From Marinobacterium sedimentorum (GTDB lineage: Bacteria > Pseudomonadota > Gammaproteobacteria > Pseudomonadales > Balneatricaceae): a stretch of DNA of 64,000 bases. The stretch covers positions 1 through 64,000 of the forward strand of contig NZ_JALDYX010000025.1 in NCBI RefSeq assembly GCF_024267675.1. The letters run 5' to 3'. A model generated the notes under the pieces. The model was given only the letters and a program-made list of their open reading frames with translations, was not told where the DNA came from and searched no databases. How positions within the stretch are numbered: position 1 is the first letter of the stretch; each line of letters opens with the position of its first letter. Positions 32,941-41,954 of this stretch are shown in pieces. The translations under genes were made by a program, and so were the position numbers.

Positions 32941-33681
32941 CTACCCCAGATAGCCCTGCATGCGCTGGCGAATGAGTTGCGGGCTCTGCCCTTCAGAAAT
33001 CGACAGCAGACCTTCGAGCATCATTTCCTGATAACGGTAACGCGCCAGCACCAGACTCTTGATCTTGTTGGCCAGCGGAATCAGCAGCAGGTTGGCCAGG
33101 GCCACACCGTAGATGGTGGCCACAAAGGCAGTGGCGATACCCGCGCCCAGCCCCTCGGGGTCTTGCAGATTGCTCATTACCTGAATCAGGCCAATCACCG
33201 CGCCGAGAATACCCAGCGTCGGGGCATAGCCGCCCATGCTCTCGATCACACGAGCCCCCTGCAGGTCACGCTGTTCCTGGGACACCAGCTGTATCTCCAG
33301 CATGCCGCGAATGACGTTGGCATCCTTGCCATCCACCAGCAACTGCAGGCCACTGCGCACCACCGGATCCGGCTCAGCTTCCATTTCCGCCTCCAGCCCC
33401 AGCAACCCGAACTTGCGGGTCCGCTGACACCACTGCACGACGCGCTCGATACCGCGCTCGAAATCATAGCTGGGGCCGCGTACCAGCCAGCGCATCAGCC
33501 AGAGGGCTCGGCGAAACTCATTACTGGGGGTCTGAATGGCCGCCGCCGCCAGGGTGCCGCCAACGACGATCACCACCGCGGGCCCGTTAAGCAGCTGCTG
33601 AATCTGCCCACCATCCAGATAATGACCGCCCGCAATGGCGACTACGGCGAGTAACAGTCCTGCAACGCTCAGGCGATCCAT
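32941..33681 (-). CDS. motC: Flagellar stator protein MotC (MotA family)
   Basis: A 246-residue MotA-type protein from the ATG at 33681; a longer frame to 33732 lacks a ribosome site, whereas GGAG lies eight bases before 33681. Four membrane spans are visible: the first at SVAGLLLAVVAIAGGHYL and the paired last ones around GGYAPTLGILGAVIGLIQ and GIATAFVATIYGVALANLLL. Partner of MotD in the stator. A sigma-28-like promoter lies about 120 bases upstream. In pseudomonads cheB precedes this gene, but here it is preceded by a repeat element and fliA. Confidence 0.93.
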   Translation of the reverse strand: MDRLSVAGLLLAVVAIAGGHYLDGGQIQQLLNGPAVVIVVGGTLAAAAIQTPSNEFRRALWLMRWLVRGPSYDFERGIERVVQWCQRTRKFGLLGLEAEMEAEPDPVVRSGLQLLVDGKDANVIRGMLEIQLVSQEQRDLQGARVIESMGGYAPTLGILGAVIGLIQVMSNLQDPEGLGAGIATAFVATIYGVALANLLLIPLANKIKSLVLARYRYQEMMLEGLLSISEGQSPQLIRQRMQGYLG

Positions 33682-33801
33682 GCACAAGGCTCCGTCAGAG
33701 AAAAGTGGCCACAGCAGACTCCTGCCTGGCACTGAGTAAAGGTATTAGGTTCAAATGCGCGTTAAGTATCAGAGCATCGCAGCCTGTGTAGTGATGTTTG
33801 G

Positions 33802-33828
33802 TTATCGGCCAAGGCCGGCAAATATTCA
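33802..33828 (-). promoter_or_regulatory. Sigma-28 (FliA) promoter for motCD
   Basis: On the minus strand TGAATATT, 11 bases, GCCGATAA. The -10 box is a perfect match to the FliA consensus and the -35 matches TAAAGTTT at 5 of 8 positions with exact spacing. It lies about 120 bases upstream of motC, consistent with stator genes being late flagellar genes. The sequence between it and motC holds no gene. Confidence 0.75.
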
Positions 33829-33845
33829 GTTTTAGCCCTGCAACT

Positions 33846-34010
33846 AGCAGCCTGTCAGACTTGGCCGATCGTAGCGAGGGAAAGTCCGATTTGAGGCAGT
33901 TTTTGAGCTCTTTTGAGGCAAATAGTGGTTCTATTTAACAAAGAAGAGGACAAAAAACGACCAAAGTCGGCTTTTCCGCAGTAGATCAGTGGTAAGTCCG
34001 ACAGGCTGCT
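33846..34010 (+). repeat. Dispersed palindromic repeat, copy C (MITE-like)
   Basis: A 165-bp element. The left end is AGCAGCCTGTCAGACTT, and the right end is the inverse of AGCAGCCTGTCGGACTT (16 of 17). It contains the core AATAGTGGTTCTATTTAAC. The inner arms (GGGAAAGTCCGATTT and AAAGTCGGCTTTTCC) also pair, so the whole unit can fold into a long hairpin. It lies 2 bases after the fliA stop codon, where cheY would be expected. Confidence 0.87.
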
Positions 34011-34012
34011 GT

Positions 34013-34723
34013 CTAGCGCCAGTCCCGCAGCCTGCCCTTCAGCCGGTGCGCCGCCTGGCTGTGGATCTGACTGATGCGCGACTCACTGACGCCCAGCACC
34101 TCACCGATTTCCTTCAGATTGAGCTGCTCGTCATAGTAGAGCGCCAGCACCAGCCGCTCGCGCTCCGGCAACCCTTGAATTGCCTTGGCCAGTGCCTGGT
34201 TGAAGACATTCTTTTCAACCTGATGTTCGGGTTCGGGATCATCCGCCACAAACTGCTCGCCGACGCTGTCGTCCTCCGGCCTTTGCAGTTCTTCAAAACT
34301 GAACAGACGGCTTTCCATCGAGTCCTGCAGCAGGCCGTGGTATTCGCTGACACTGATGCCCATCTCGGCCGCCACTTCGCTATCACTGGCGTCGCGCCCC
34401 AGGCGCGCTTCGAGCTGATGGATGCTATCGGAAATGCGCCGGCTGTTGCGATGTACCGAGCGTGGCGTCCAGTCACCGCGACGCACTTCATCGATAATGG
34501 CACCGCGAATGCGAATACCGGCGTAGGTTTCGAAACTGGCGCCCTTGGCGGGATTGTATTTGCGGGACGCTTCAAGCAGGCCGATCATGCCGGACTGAAT
34601 CAGATCGTCCAGCACTACACTGGCCGGAAGGCGGGCGAGCAGATGGTAGGCAATACGCTTAACCAGCGGCGCATACTGCGTGATCAGGTCCTGACTAGAG
34701 GTAAATTCCAGCTGGTTATACAT
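34013..34723 (-). CDS. fliA: RNA polymerase sigma factor for flagellar operon, FliA (sigma-28)
   Basis: A 236-residue sigma factor of the standard FliA length. Region 2 contains LARLPASVVLDDLIQSGMIGLLEA, and region 4 ends LNLKEIGEVLGVSESRISQIHSQ in pattern, the helix-turn-helix for the -35 box. It directs transcription of late flagellar genes and is held by the anti-sigma factor FlgM until hook completion. It begins 9 bases after flhG. Confidence 0.97.
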   Translation of the reverse strand: MYNQLEFTSSQDLITQYAPLVKRIAYHLLARLPASVVLDDLIQSGMIGLLEASRKYNPAKGASFETYAGIRIRGAIIDEVRRGDWTPRSVHRNSRRISDSIHQLEARLGRDASDSEVAAEMGISVSEYHGLLQDSMESRLFSFEELQRPEDDSVGEQFVADDPEPEHQVEKNVFNQALAKAIQGLPERERLVLALYYDEQLNLKEIGEVLGVSESRISQIHSQAAHRLKGRLRDWR

Positions 34724-34732
34724 GGAGCCTCT

Positions 34733-35539
34733 TTATTTACCCTGCACCAGGCGCTCGACAAAGAATTCCAGGTGTCCGCGCGGCGTTGTCATCACCGGCC
34801 AGGCATCGACCCGGTTGGCAAGCTGACGATAGGCAAGCGCCGCATTACTGCTGGAAAACGCTTGCAAAACAGCTGTTTGCCGCTTAACCGCCTTGCGCAC
34901 CGCCTCATCATAAGGGATTGAACCGACGTATTGAAGCGTTACATCAAGGAATCGATCCGTCACTGTCAGCAGCTTGTTATACATGTTGCGACCTTCAGAC
35001 TCGTTACGCACCATGTTGGCCAGGACCCGAAAGCGCGTGACCTTGTGGTCACGATTCAGCAATTTGATCAGCGCGTAGGCATCGGTAATGGACGTGGGCT
35101 CGTCGCACACCACCATCAGCACTTCCTGAGCCGCACGCAGGAAGCTGACCACCGACTCGGATATGCCCGCCGCGGTATCAATCACCAGCACATCAATTTC
35201 GTCGGCGATATCGGTAAAGGCATGAATCAGCTCGGCATGTTCATGCACGCCCAGCGCCGTCATGGATTGAGTACCGGAGGATGCCGGCACTATGCGGACA
35301 TTTTCCCCCGCCTTCAACATCACATCGGACAGCGCACAGTCCCCGGCCAGCACATCGGATATGTTGTACTTGGGCCGCAGGCCCAGCAGCACGTCGACGT
35401 TGGCCAGCCCCAGATCCGCATCCAGCAGCACCACGCGGCGACCCATCTGCCCCAGTGCCAGTGACAGATTCACCGAAACGTTGGTTTTGCCGACACCGCC
35501 CTTGCCGCCGGTGACAGCAACTACTTTTACTGGATGCAT
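34733..35539 (-). CDS. flhG: Flagellar number regulator FlhG (FleN), MinD-like ATPase
   Basis: A 268-residue MinD/ParA-like ATPase with the deviant Walker A GGKGGVGKT (11-19), and DADLGLANVDVLLG and VIDTAAGISESV further on. FlhG/FleN restricts the number of polar flagella by antagonising FlhF and the master regulator FleQ. Its presence with FlhF supports polar flagellation. It lies 19 bases after flhF and 9 bases before fliA. Confidence 0.95.
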   Translation of the reverse strand: MHPVKVVAVTGGKGGVGKTNVSVNLSLALGQMGRRVVLLDADLGLANVDVLLGLRPKYNISDVLAGDCALSDVMLKAGENVRIVPASSGTQSMTALGVHEHAELIHAFTDIADEIDVLVIDTAAGISESVVSFLRAAQEVLMVVCDEPTSITDAYALIKLLNRDHKVTRFRVLANMVRNESEGRNMYNKLLTVTDRFLDVTLQYVGSIPYDEAVRKAVKRQTAVLQAFSSSNAALAYRQLANRVDAWPVMTTPRGHLEFFVERLVQGK

Positions 35540-35558
35540 AGTCTGCTTTTTCCCTGGG

Positions 35559-37265
35559 TCATCCTGCCCGACCTATAAAACTCAGATCCGGACCTTCGTC
35601 CGCCTGCTGTTCCCGTTCCTGCGCCTTCTGCGCCGTCACTACGGCACGACTCACCAGATCATGGCGCCGCGCCACCCCGATATCGTCGGGAATTTTCTGC
35701 CCATCGGTCACATAGGCGATGGGCAACTGCTTCTCGATCGACAGCGTCAGCGCCTCTCCCAGGCTGCCGGACTCGTCGAGCTTGCTCAGTACGCAGCCGC
35801 TCAGACCCAGTTTCTGATAGGTATTGTAGGCACTTTCGATCACCCGTTTCTGGCTGGAACATGACAGCACCAGCAGTTTTTTAAGCCGCAGCGACACGCC
35901 CTGCAGCAGCTCGATCTGCGCCGCGGTATGGGGCTCGTCGGCGCTCATGCCGGCGGTATCGATCAGCACCAGACGCTTGCCCTTGAGCGAGTGCAGCACA
36001 TCATCCAGCGAATGGTTTTCATCCACCACCCGCACCGGTACATCCAGAATGCGACCAAAGGTGCGCAGTTGCTCATGGGCCGCAATACGGTAGGTATCGG
36101 TGGTCACCAGCGCGAGACTGGCACTGCCGTGCTTGAGCACGTAGCGCGCCGCCAGCTTGCCGATGGTGGTGGTCTTACCCACCCCGGTAGGACCCACAAA
36201 GGCCACCATGCCGCCGCGCTCGATAAACTCCTCACCCACCACCGGAATGGCATCGGACAGGCGCGCAAGGCTGCTGCGCCAGGCCTTGTCGATCTCGATA
36301 TCCTGCTCGATGCTCGACACCAGATGGCGCACCACCCGGGGCCCGATACCGAGACTGTCGAGCCTGCGACTGAGGCGCAGCTGGGGCTGTGCTGCTGCAG
36401 GCTGCGGGGCAGGCGCGGGCTGAACCGGCGCCGGTTGTGGCGCCTGCATCTGCGGCTGCGCCTGGGCCTGTAACTGCTGCTGCAGTATGACCTTGAGCTG
36501 CTGAATCTCATCCTGCATGCTGAGGATGCGCTCATGATCCTGCGAATTCTGAGTATTAGGCGCGTGTTCTGAACGCTGCGACGCCACTGGGTGTTCAGCC
36601 GGCGCCTGAGGTGCAGATACTGACGGCGACTGCTGCTGGGGCTCTGGACGCAGGGGCGCGGCGGATCTTGGCGCAGGCTCTGACCATGACGCTGGCTCTG
36701 ACCATGAGGCGGGCTCGGGCCTGGGCGCAGGCCCTGACGCAGCTTCAGCCCTGAAGGACGGTTCAGGCCGGGATCCAGGGGCGAAGGGATCGGCATCAAA
36801 ACCGCCGGCGTCAAACGGCGGCGCGACAACCTCGGCACGGGATTTTTGCCGCTGTTTGAGCGATTCCAGAATGCTGCGCAGATCCTCGTCATCATCCTGA
36901 CCGATCTGGCGATTGCGCATCACCCCCATATCCGGCCCGGCCGCAACGCCGCTCTGCTGCTGCGCCGAGGCGATACGCGCCCTGACCTTGCGCATCTCGT
37001 CTTCCAGCACAGCACCCTGGCGCCCAGCGCTGGCACGATTGGCACCGGTCAGCGCCTGCACCTGTTCGTCACGCCGGCGGCGCTCCTGACTCTGACGCTT
37101 GAACTCCGCCTGGGCCGCCTCGTATTCCTGTTCGTGAGCGGCAACCACCTCAACACCACCCGCCACACGGTGATTGGAGACAATGACCGCATCGGGACCG
37201 ATTTCTTCCCGGACCCGCCGCATCGCCTGTCGCATGTCAGGGGCAAAAATGCGTTTTACTTTCAT
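35559..37265 (-). CDS. flhF: Flagellar biosynthesis GTPase FlhF
   Basis: A 568-residue SRP-type GTPase. The N-terminal 60 residues (MKVKRIFAPDMRQAMRRVRE) form the conserved basic B domain. A long Pro/Gln/Ala-rich linker follows (about 150-300), then the NG domain with Walker A GPTGVGKTTTIG near 354 and LIDTAGMSADE near 438. FlhF localises the first flagellar proteins to the cell pole. The linker is long, and it contains tandem SEPASWSEPA-type repeats. Confidence 0.95.
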   Translation of the reverse strand: MKVKRIFAPDMRQAMRRVREEIGPDAVIVSNHRVAGGVEVVAAHEQEYEAAQAEFKRQSQERRRRDEQVQALTGANRASAGRQGAVLEDEMRKVRARIASAQQQSGVAAGPDMGVMRNRQIGQDDDEDLRSILESLKQRQKSRAEVVAPPFDAGGFDADPFAPGSRPEPSFRAEAASGPAPRPEPASWSEPASWSEPAPRSAAPLRPEPQQQSPSVSAPQAPAEHPVASQRSEHAPNTQNSQDHERILSMQDEIQQLKVILQQQLQAQAQPQMQAPQPAPVQPAPAPQPAAAQPQLRLSRRLDSLGIGPRVVRHLVSSIEQDIEIDKAWRSSLARLSDAIPVVGEEFIERGGMVAFVGPTGVGKTTTIGKLAARYVLKHGSASLALVTTDTYRIAAHEQLRTFGRILDVPVRVVDENHSLDDVLHSLKGKRLVLIDTAGMSADEPHTAAQIELLQGVSLRLKKLLVLSCSSQKRVIESAYNTYQKLGLSGCVLSKLDESGSLGEALTLSIEKQLPIAYVTDGQKIPDDIGVARRHDLVSRAVVTAQKAQEREQQADEGPDLSFIGRAG

Positions 37266-37315
37266 AGTCGTCCTCTGAATTGGGCGTTGCAGGGCCAGCT
37301 TCGCGTTCTACTGTC

Positions 37316-37342
37316 ATATCGGCCGCCGGGCGCAAAGCCTGA
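37316..37342 (-). promoter_or_regulatory. Weak sigma-28-like sequence upstream of flhF
   Basis: On the minus strand TCAGGCTT, 11 bases, GCCGATAT. This matches the FliA consensus at 5 of 8 and 7 of 8 positions, with the start point about 45 bases before flhF. In relatives flhF is usually driven by FleQ/RpoN, so this may be chance. Confidence 0.25.
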
Positions 37343-37358
37343 CCGCCGACAGGCGGGA

Positions 37359-39485
37359 TTAGCCACCCTGTCCGCCCACGGTTGCCACTATGGTGACTTT
37401 CTTGTTTTCCGGTATCTCCTGATAGGAGAGTACATGAATCCGGTGGTTTCCATAGCGCACGAACTTCGCCATCAGCGGCCGTACCGGCGCCGCCACCAGC
37501 AATACCGACGGTTTACCCGCCATTTCCTGATTCTGAGCCGTCGTGGCCAGGGACTGCTGCAGACGCTCGGCCATACCGGGCTCCAGCACCAGACCATCAC
37601 CCCCGTTCTGATTCTGCACCGAGTTGAGCAGCATCTGCTCGAGCTTGGGATCGAGGGTAATCACTGGTACCTCATCGGAATAACCGTTGATCTCCTGCAC
37701 AATAAGCCGTGACAGCGATATCCGCACCGCAGCGGTCAGCGCCATCGGATCCGGGCTGCGACCCACGGCCTCAGCCAGGGCCTCGGCGATACTGCGAAAA
37801 TCCTTCAGCGGCACATGCTCCATCAGCAGGTTCTGCAGCACCTTCAGCAGGCCGCTGATCGACAGCTTGGCCGGCACCAGCTCATCCACCAGCTTGGGCG
37901 AGTGTTTGCCCAGCATGTCCAGCAGTTGCTGCACCTCTTCATGCCCAAGCAGTTCATGGGCATGGTTTTGCAGCAGCTGATTCAAATGCGTGGCCACCAC
38001 GGTACTGGCATCCACCACCGTATACCCCAGCGACTGCGCCTGCTCCTTTTGTCCGGTTTCAATCCAGACGGCTTCCAGCCCGAAGGCCGGGTCCGTCACA
38101 GCGACACCCTTGAGAGTACCGAACACCTGGCCCGGATTGATCGCCAGTTCGCGATCGGGATAGACCTCGGCCTCGCCGACGATAACCCCCATCAGCAGAA
38201 TGCGGTAGCCGCCTGGAACCAGGTCCAGGTTGTCGCGGATATGTACCGAGGGCACCAGAAAACCCAGATCCTGCGACAGCTTGCGCCTGATTCCCTTGAT
38301 CCGCCCGAGCAACTGACCGCCCTGCAACTTGTCCACCATGGGAATCAGGCGGTAGCCCACTTCCAGACCGATCATGTCCACCGGCATCACATCATCCCAG
38401 TCGAGCTCTTTCTGTTCATCCACAGACACCGCCGTCTGGGTGCGCGCCAGCTCCTGCTTGTCGGTCTGCTGCTGCTGTGCCTCCCGCGCCTGACGACGCA
38501 GGATCAGCCAGGCGATAGCACCGGCAGTTCCGGCAAGCGTCAAAAAAGCGACATGCGGCATGCCGGGCACTATGCCGATCACACCCAGCAGGCAGGCGGC
38601 GACAATCAGCGCCCGGGGTGCCGAGAACATCTGCTGCAGGATCTGGTTACCCATGTCCTGGGACGAGTTCTGCCGCGTTACCGTGATCGCCGCTGCGGTG
38701 GAGAGCAGCAAGGACGGAATCTGCGCCACCAGACCATCACCAATGGTCAGCATGGAGTAATACTGAATCGCCAGATCAAAGCTCAGGCCGTGCTGCAGCA
38801 TGCCGATGGACAGTCCGCCCACCAGGTTGATCACCAGGATCAGGATACCGGCAACCGCATCCCCGCGAACGAACTTTGAAGCACCGTCCATGGAGCCGTA
38901 GAAGTCGGCTTCCTCAGTGACTTCCTGGCGCCGCAGCTTGGCCTCTTCCTGCGTGATCAGGCCCGAGTTGAGATCCGCATCCACCGCCATCTGCTTGCCT
39001 GGCATGGCATCCAGTGTAAAGCGAGCGCTCACTTCCGAGATACGCCCGGCCCCCTTGGTCACCACCACGAAGTTGATAATCACCAGGATCAGGAACACCA
39101 CTATGCCGACCACATAGTTGCCGCCGATCACCACCTGACCGAAGGCCTCGATTACCTTGCCGGCGGCATCGCCGCCCTCATGACCATAGAGCAGCACCAC
39201 CCGGGTGGAAGCCACGTTCAGCGCCAGCCGCAGCAGCGTTGCCACCAGCAGGATGGTTGGAAACACGGTAAATTCCAGCGGTCGCAGGGCGTACACACAG
39301 ACCAGCAGTACCACCAGCGACAACGCTATGTTGAACGTAAAAAAAACGTCCAGCAGGAATGGCGGAACCGGCAGCGTAACCATGCCGATGACCACCAGCA
39401 GTAACAGCGGAACCCCCAGGTTGCCCTGACCGAGGCTGCGCATGCCGTTACTCAAGAAGGTTCGATCCAATCGACTACCCGTCAA
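37359..39485 (-). CDS. flhA: Flagellar export apparatus protein FlhA
   Basis: A 708-residue type III export core protein. About eight N-terminal membrane spans lie in residues 20-330, with the FHIPEP-family loop KGAGRISEVSARFTLDAMPG (about 150-170). A large cytoplasmic domain forms the nonameric ring receiving chaperone-substrate complexes. It has its own sigma-54-like promoter at 39592 and is followed by flhF after 93 bases. Confidence 0.97.
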   Translation of the reverse strand: MTGSRLDRTFLSNGMRSLGQGNLGVPLLLLVVIGMVTLPVPPFLLDVFFTFNIALSLVVLLVCVYALRPLEFTVFPTILLVATLLRLALNVASTRVVLLYGHEGGDAAGKVIEAFGQVVIGGNYVVGIVVFLILVIINFVVVTKGAGRISEVSARFTLDAMPGKQMAVDADLNSGLITQEEAKLRRQEVTEEADFYGSMDGASKFVRGDAVAGILILVINLVGGLSIGMLQHGLSFDLAIQYYSMLTIGDGLVAQIPSLLLSTAAAITVTRQNSSQDMGNQILQQMFSAPRALIVAACLLGVIGIVPGMPHVAFLTLAGTAGAIAWLILRRQAREAQQQQTDKQELARTQTAVSVDEQKELDWDDVMPVDMIGLEVGYRLIPMVDKLQGGQLLGRIKGIRRKLSQDLGFLVPSVHIRDNLDLVPGGYRILLMGVIVGEAEVYPDRELAINPGQVFGTLKGVAVTDPAFGLEAVWIETGQKEQAQSLGYTVVDASTVVATHLNQLLQNHAHELLGHEEVQQLLDMLGKHSPKLVDELVPAKLSISGLLKVLQNLLMEHVPLKDFRSIAEALAEAVGRSPDPMALTAAVRISLSRLIVQEINGYSDEVPVITLDPKLEQMLLNSVQNQNGGDGLVLEPGMAERLQQSLATTAQNQEMAGKPSVLLVAAPVRPLMAKFVRYGNHRIHVLSYQEIPENKKVTIVATVGGQGG

Positions 39486-39591
39486 TATTCAGTCACAGAC
39501 AGCCGGAATCCGGCTCAATGTCGCTGTATTCAGACTCAATGGAAACAAAACTCAAAATATTGACGCCTGTATTTCCAACCGCAGTAAGTAA

Positions 39592-39607
39592 TGCAAGAAA
39601 CCAGCCA
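39592..39607 (-). promoter_or_regulatory. Sigma-54 (RpoN) promoter for flhA
   Basis: On the minus strand TGGCTGG-TTTC-TTGCA has GG and GC exactly 10 bases apart, as in the TGGCACG-N4-TTGCA consensus. It lies in the 162-base gap between flhB and flhA, about 105 bases before the flhA start. In Pseudomonas and Vibrio flhA is likewise driven by RpoN with FleQ/FlrC-type activators. Confidence 0.75.
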
Positions 39608-39647
39608 ATTAACTGACAAACCGGGCTATTCCCCTTAACAGCCGCGT

Positions 39648-40787
39648 TTAATCATCAAATCGCAGGTCATCCGGAATATCCAGATCATCATCCTGCACCT
39701 GGGTGGGCGCCACCGACTCGCGCCTGCGGTAACTGCGCAGCTGATACACATAGGCCAGCACCTGGGCCACAGCCTTGAACAGACCGGCGGGAATTTCCTG
39801 ATCCAGCTCCGCGTGCTGATACAGGGCTCGGGCCAGCGGCGGCGCCGACAGCATGGGCACTTCGTGCTCCACCGCCAGTTCACGAATCCTGAGTGCGACA
39901 AAATCAGCGCCCTTGGCCAGCACCACCGGCGCCCGACCGGACTCGGGATCGTACTTCAGCGCCACCGCATAGTGGGTCGGGTTGGTAATGACCACATCGG
40001 CCTCGGGTATCTTGCCCATCATCTGGCGCTGGGAAATCTCGCGCTGCAGCTGGCGAATGCGCCCTTTCACCTCGGGCTTGCCTTCGGTGCTTTTCATCTC
40101 GTCCTTGACTTCCTGCAGCGTCATTTTCATTTTCTTGCTGTAGTCGTACAGCTGAAAGGGCACATCCAGCAGGGAAATCAGGATCAGGCTGGCGCTGATC
40201 AGCAGAAAAGTCCAGATAACGATGTTTACCGCATCACTGATAGCCGGCACCACATCCTGCGCCCCCAGCCCCAGCAACCTCGGCTGCATGACCTTGAGTA
40301 CCAGGATGGCGATGGACGCCACCAGCAGGAACTTGGCCAGCGCCTTGACCAGCTCCACCAGTGCCTTGAGGGAAAACATGCGCTTGAGGCCGGAAAGCGG
40401 ATTGATCCGACTGGCCTTGGGCTGTATTGACTCGCCGCTGAAGTTCCAGCCACCCAGCGCAATGGGGCCGACAATCGCCGCCAGCAGCACCAGCCCGAAG
40501 AAGCCGGACAGCGACAGCAGTGCATCAAACATGGAGCGCGCCAGGTAAGCCAGCATCATCGACGAGTCGAACAGGGCTTCACGCTCCAGCGAGAGATTGC
40601 TTGCCATCATGCCCCGCATGCGACCTGCAACCAGGTCGCCAAACATCAGCGCACTGGCGGCGGCGGCCAGCAGCAGTACGGTCGCGCCCAGCTCCTTCGA
40701 ACGCGGTACGTCGCCCTTCTCCCGCGCCTCTCTTATTCGCTTGGGGGTAGGCTCTTCGGTTTTCTCCTGACCGGTTTCCTCAGCCAT
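39648..40787 (-). CDS. flhB: Flagellar export switch protein FlhB
   Basis: A 379-residue protein with four membrane spans in the first 210 residues and a cytoplasmic domain containing the autocleavage motif NPTH (near 265) in VVITNPTHYAVALKYD. Cleavage there allows the switch from rod/hook to filament export, triggered by FliK. It begins 2 bases after the fliR stop and closes the fliL-flhB run. Confidence 0.97.
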   Translation of the reverse strand: MAEETGQEKTEEPTPKRIREAREKGDVPRSKELGATVLLLAAAASALMFGDLVAGRMRGMMASNLSLEREALFDSSMMLAYLARSMFDALLSLSGFFGLVLLAAIVGPIALGGWNFSGESIQPKASRINPLSGLKRMFSLKALVELVKALAKFLLVASIAILVLKVMQPRLLGLGAQDVVPAISDAVNIVIWTFLLISASLILISLLDVPFQLYDYSKKMKMTLQEVKDEMKSTEGKPEVKGRIRQLQREISQRQMMGKIPEADVVITNPTHYAVALKYDPESGRAPVVLAKGADFVALRIRELAVEHEVPMLSAPPLARALYQHAELDQEIPAGLFKAVAQVLAYVYQLRSYRRRESVAPTQVQDDDLDIPDDLRFDD

Positions 40788-40789
40788 GC

Positions 40790-41572
40790 TCAGCCACCGC
40801 CCAGGAAGGTGATGCTGATAAGCTCCAGCGCATACTCGGCGATGCGCTGATACTGCCCCAGAAAACCGCCCAGGCTAACCCAGGCAATCAGCAGGCCCAT
40901 AAGCATGGTGAAGGGGAAGCCGATAGCGAAGATGTTCAGCTGCGGCGCGGCCTTGGTGATAATGCCAAAGGAGAAATTGATAATCAGCAAGGCGGTCACC
41001 GGCGGCAGCGCCATCATCAGGGCCGCGGCGAACATCCAGCCACCGGTGCGCACGATTTCGGAAAAAATCTCCGGACCCAGGCCCGACAGGCCCACCGGAA
41101 TACGCTCGAAACTGCGGGCCAGCGCATCGATCATCACCAGATGGCCATTCATGGCCAGAAACAGCAGCATCACCAGCTGCAGGTAAAACTGGCTCAGCAC
41201 CACCACCGACACGCCGTTGACCGGGTCCGATACCGACGCAAAGCCCAGCCCCATCTGGGTCGAAATCAGCTGCCCGCCCACCACAAACACCTGCAACATC
41301 AGCTGCACCATGAAACCCATGGCAGCGCCAATGAGGATCTGCTGTGCAATCACCAGGTAACTTTCGACGGAAAAGGCCGCAAAGGACGGCATGGGCGGCA
41401 GCACCGGCAACAGCAGCACCGTCACCCCGAGCGCCAGGCCTAAGCGAATGCGCGGCGGCACCAGGCCACTGCCGATCATGGGGATGGCCATAAAGAACGC
41501 GGCGATACGAAACAGGGGCCAGAGGAAATCCGCCACCATCTGCTCGATCTGCAGCAACCCGATGTCGAACAT
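40790..41572 (-). CDS. fliR: Flagellar export apparatus protein FliR
   Basis: A 260-residue hydrophobic protein with about six spans. It contains FMVQLMLQVFVVGGQLISTQMGLGFA, a conserved FliR/YscT stretch, and a C-terminal amphipathic tail. With FliP and FliQ it builds the helical export gate in the centre of the MS ring. It lies 27 bases after fliQ. Confidence 0.95.
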   Translation of the reverse strand: MFDIGLLQIEQMVADFLWPLFRIAAFFMAIPMIGSGLVPPRIRLGLALGVTVLLLPVLPPMPSFAAFSVESYLVIAQQILIGAAMGFMVQLMLQVFVVGGQLISTQMGLGFASVSDPVNGVSVVVLSQFYLQLVMLLFLAMNGHLVMIDALARSFERIPVGLSGLGPEIFSEIVRTGGWMFAAALMMALPPVTALLIINFSFGIITKAAPQLNIFAIGFPFTMLMGLLIAWVSLGGFLGQYQRIAEYALELISITFLGGG

Positions 41573-41599
41573 CAGCGCGCTCCCGGGCCCGGCATCGCG

Positions 41600-41875
41600 C
41601 TATCCGACCTGGATCATCTGGGGAATGGCATCGAAGATCAGGCGAAAGTGATCCAGCAGGCGGGTCACTATCCAGGGGCCGGCCCACATCACCATGCCGA
41701 GGGTAATGACCAGACGCGGCAGAAAGCTCAGCGTCTGTTCGTTGATCTGGGTAGCGGCCTGAAACATGGAGACCATCAGACCCACAATCAGGCTCGGCAG
41801 AATAATGACGCACACCAGCAACACCACCAGCCAGAGCGCCTCGCCGAAGAGATCGAGCATCAGTTGCGGTGCCAT
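41600..41875 (-). CDS. fliQ: Flagellar export apparatus protein FliQ
   Basis: A 91-residue protein from the ATG at 41875 (AGGAGG six bases upstream); the open frame extends to 42016 but the extra residues are not FliQ-like. Two membrane hairpins (ALWLVVLLVCVIILPSLIVG and LVITLGMVMWAGPWIV) are joined by FQAATQINEQTLSFLPR, the family signature. Component of the FliPQR export gate. Confidence 0.95.
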   Translation of the reverse strand: MAPQLMLDLFGEALWLVVLLVCVIILPSLIVGLMVSMFQAATQINEQTLSFLPRLVITLGMVMWAGPWIVTRLLDHFRLIFDAIPQMIQVG

Positions 41876-41954
41876 TATGTCCTCCTGCCTCTGCTTTTGC
41901 CCTGGGCCCGGATCGGGCGAGCGCTGATAGTCAAGGTGCGGCGGCGAACCGCCG

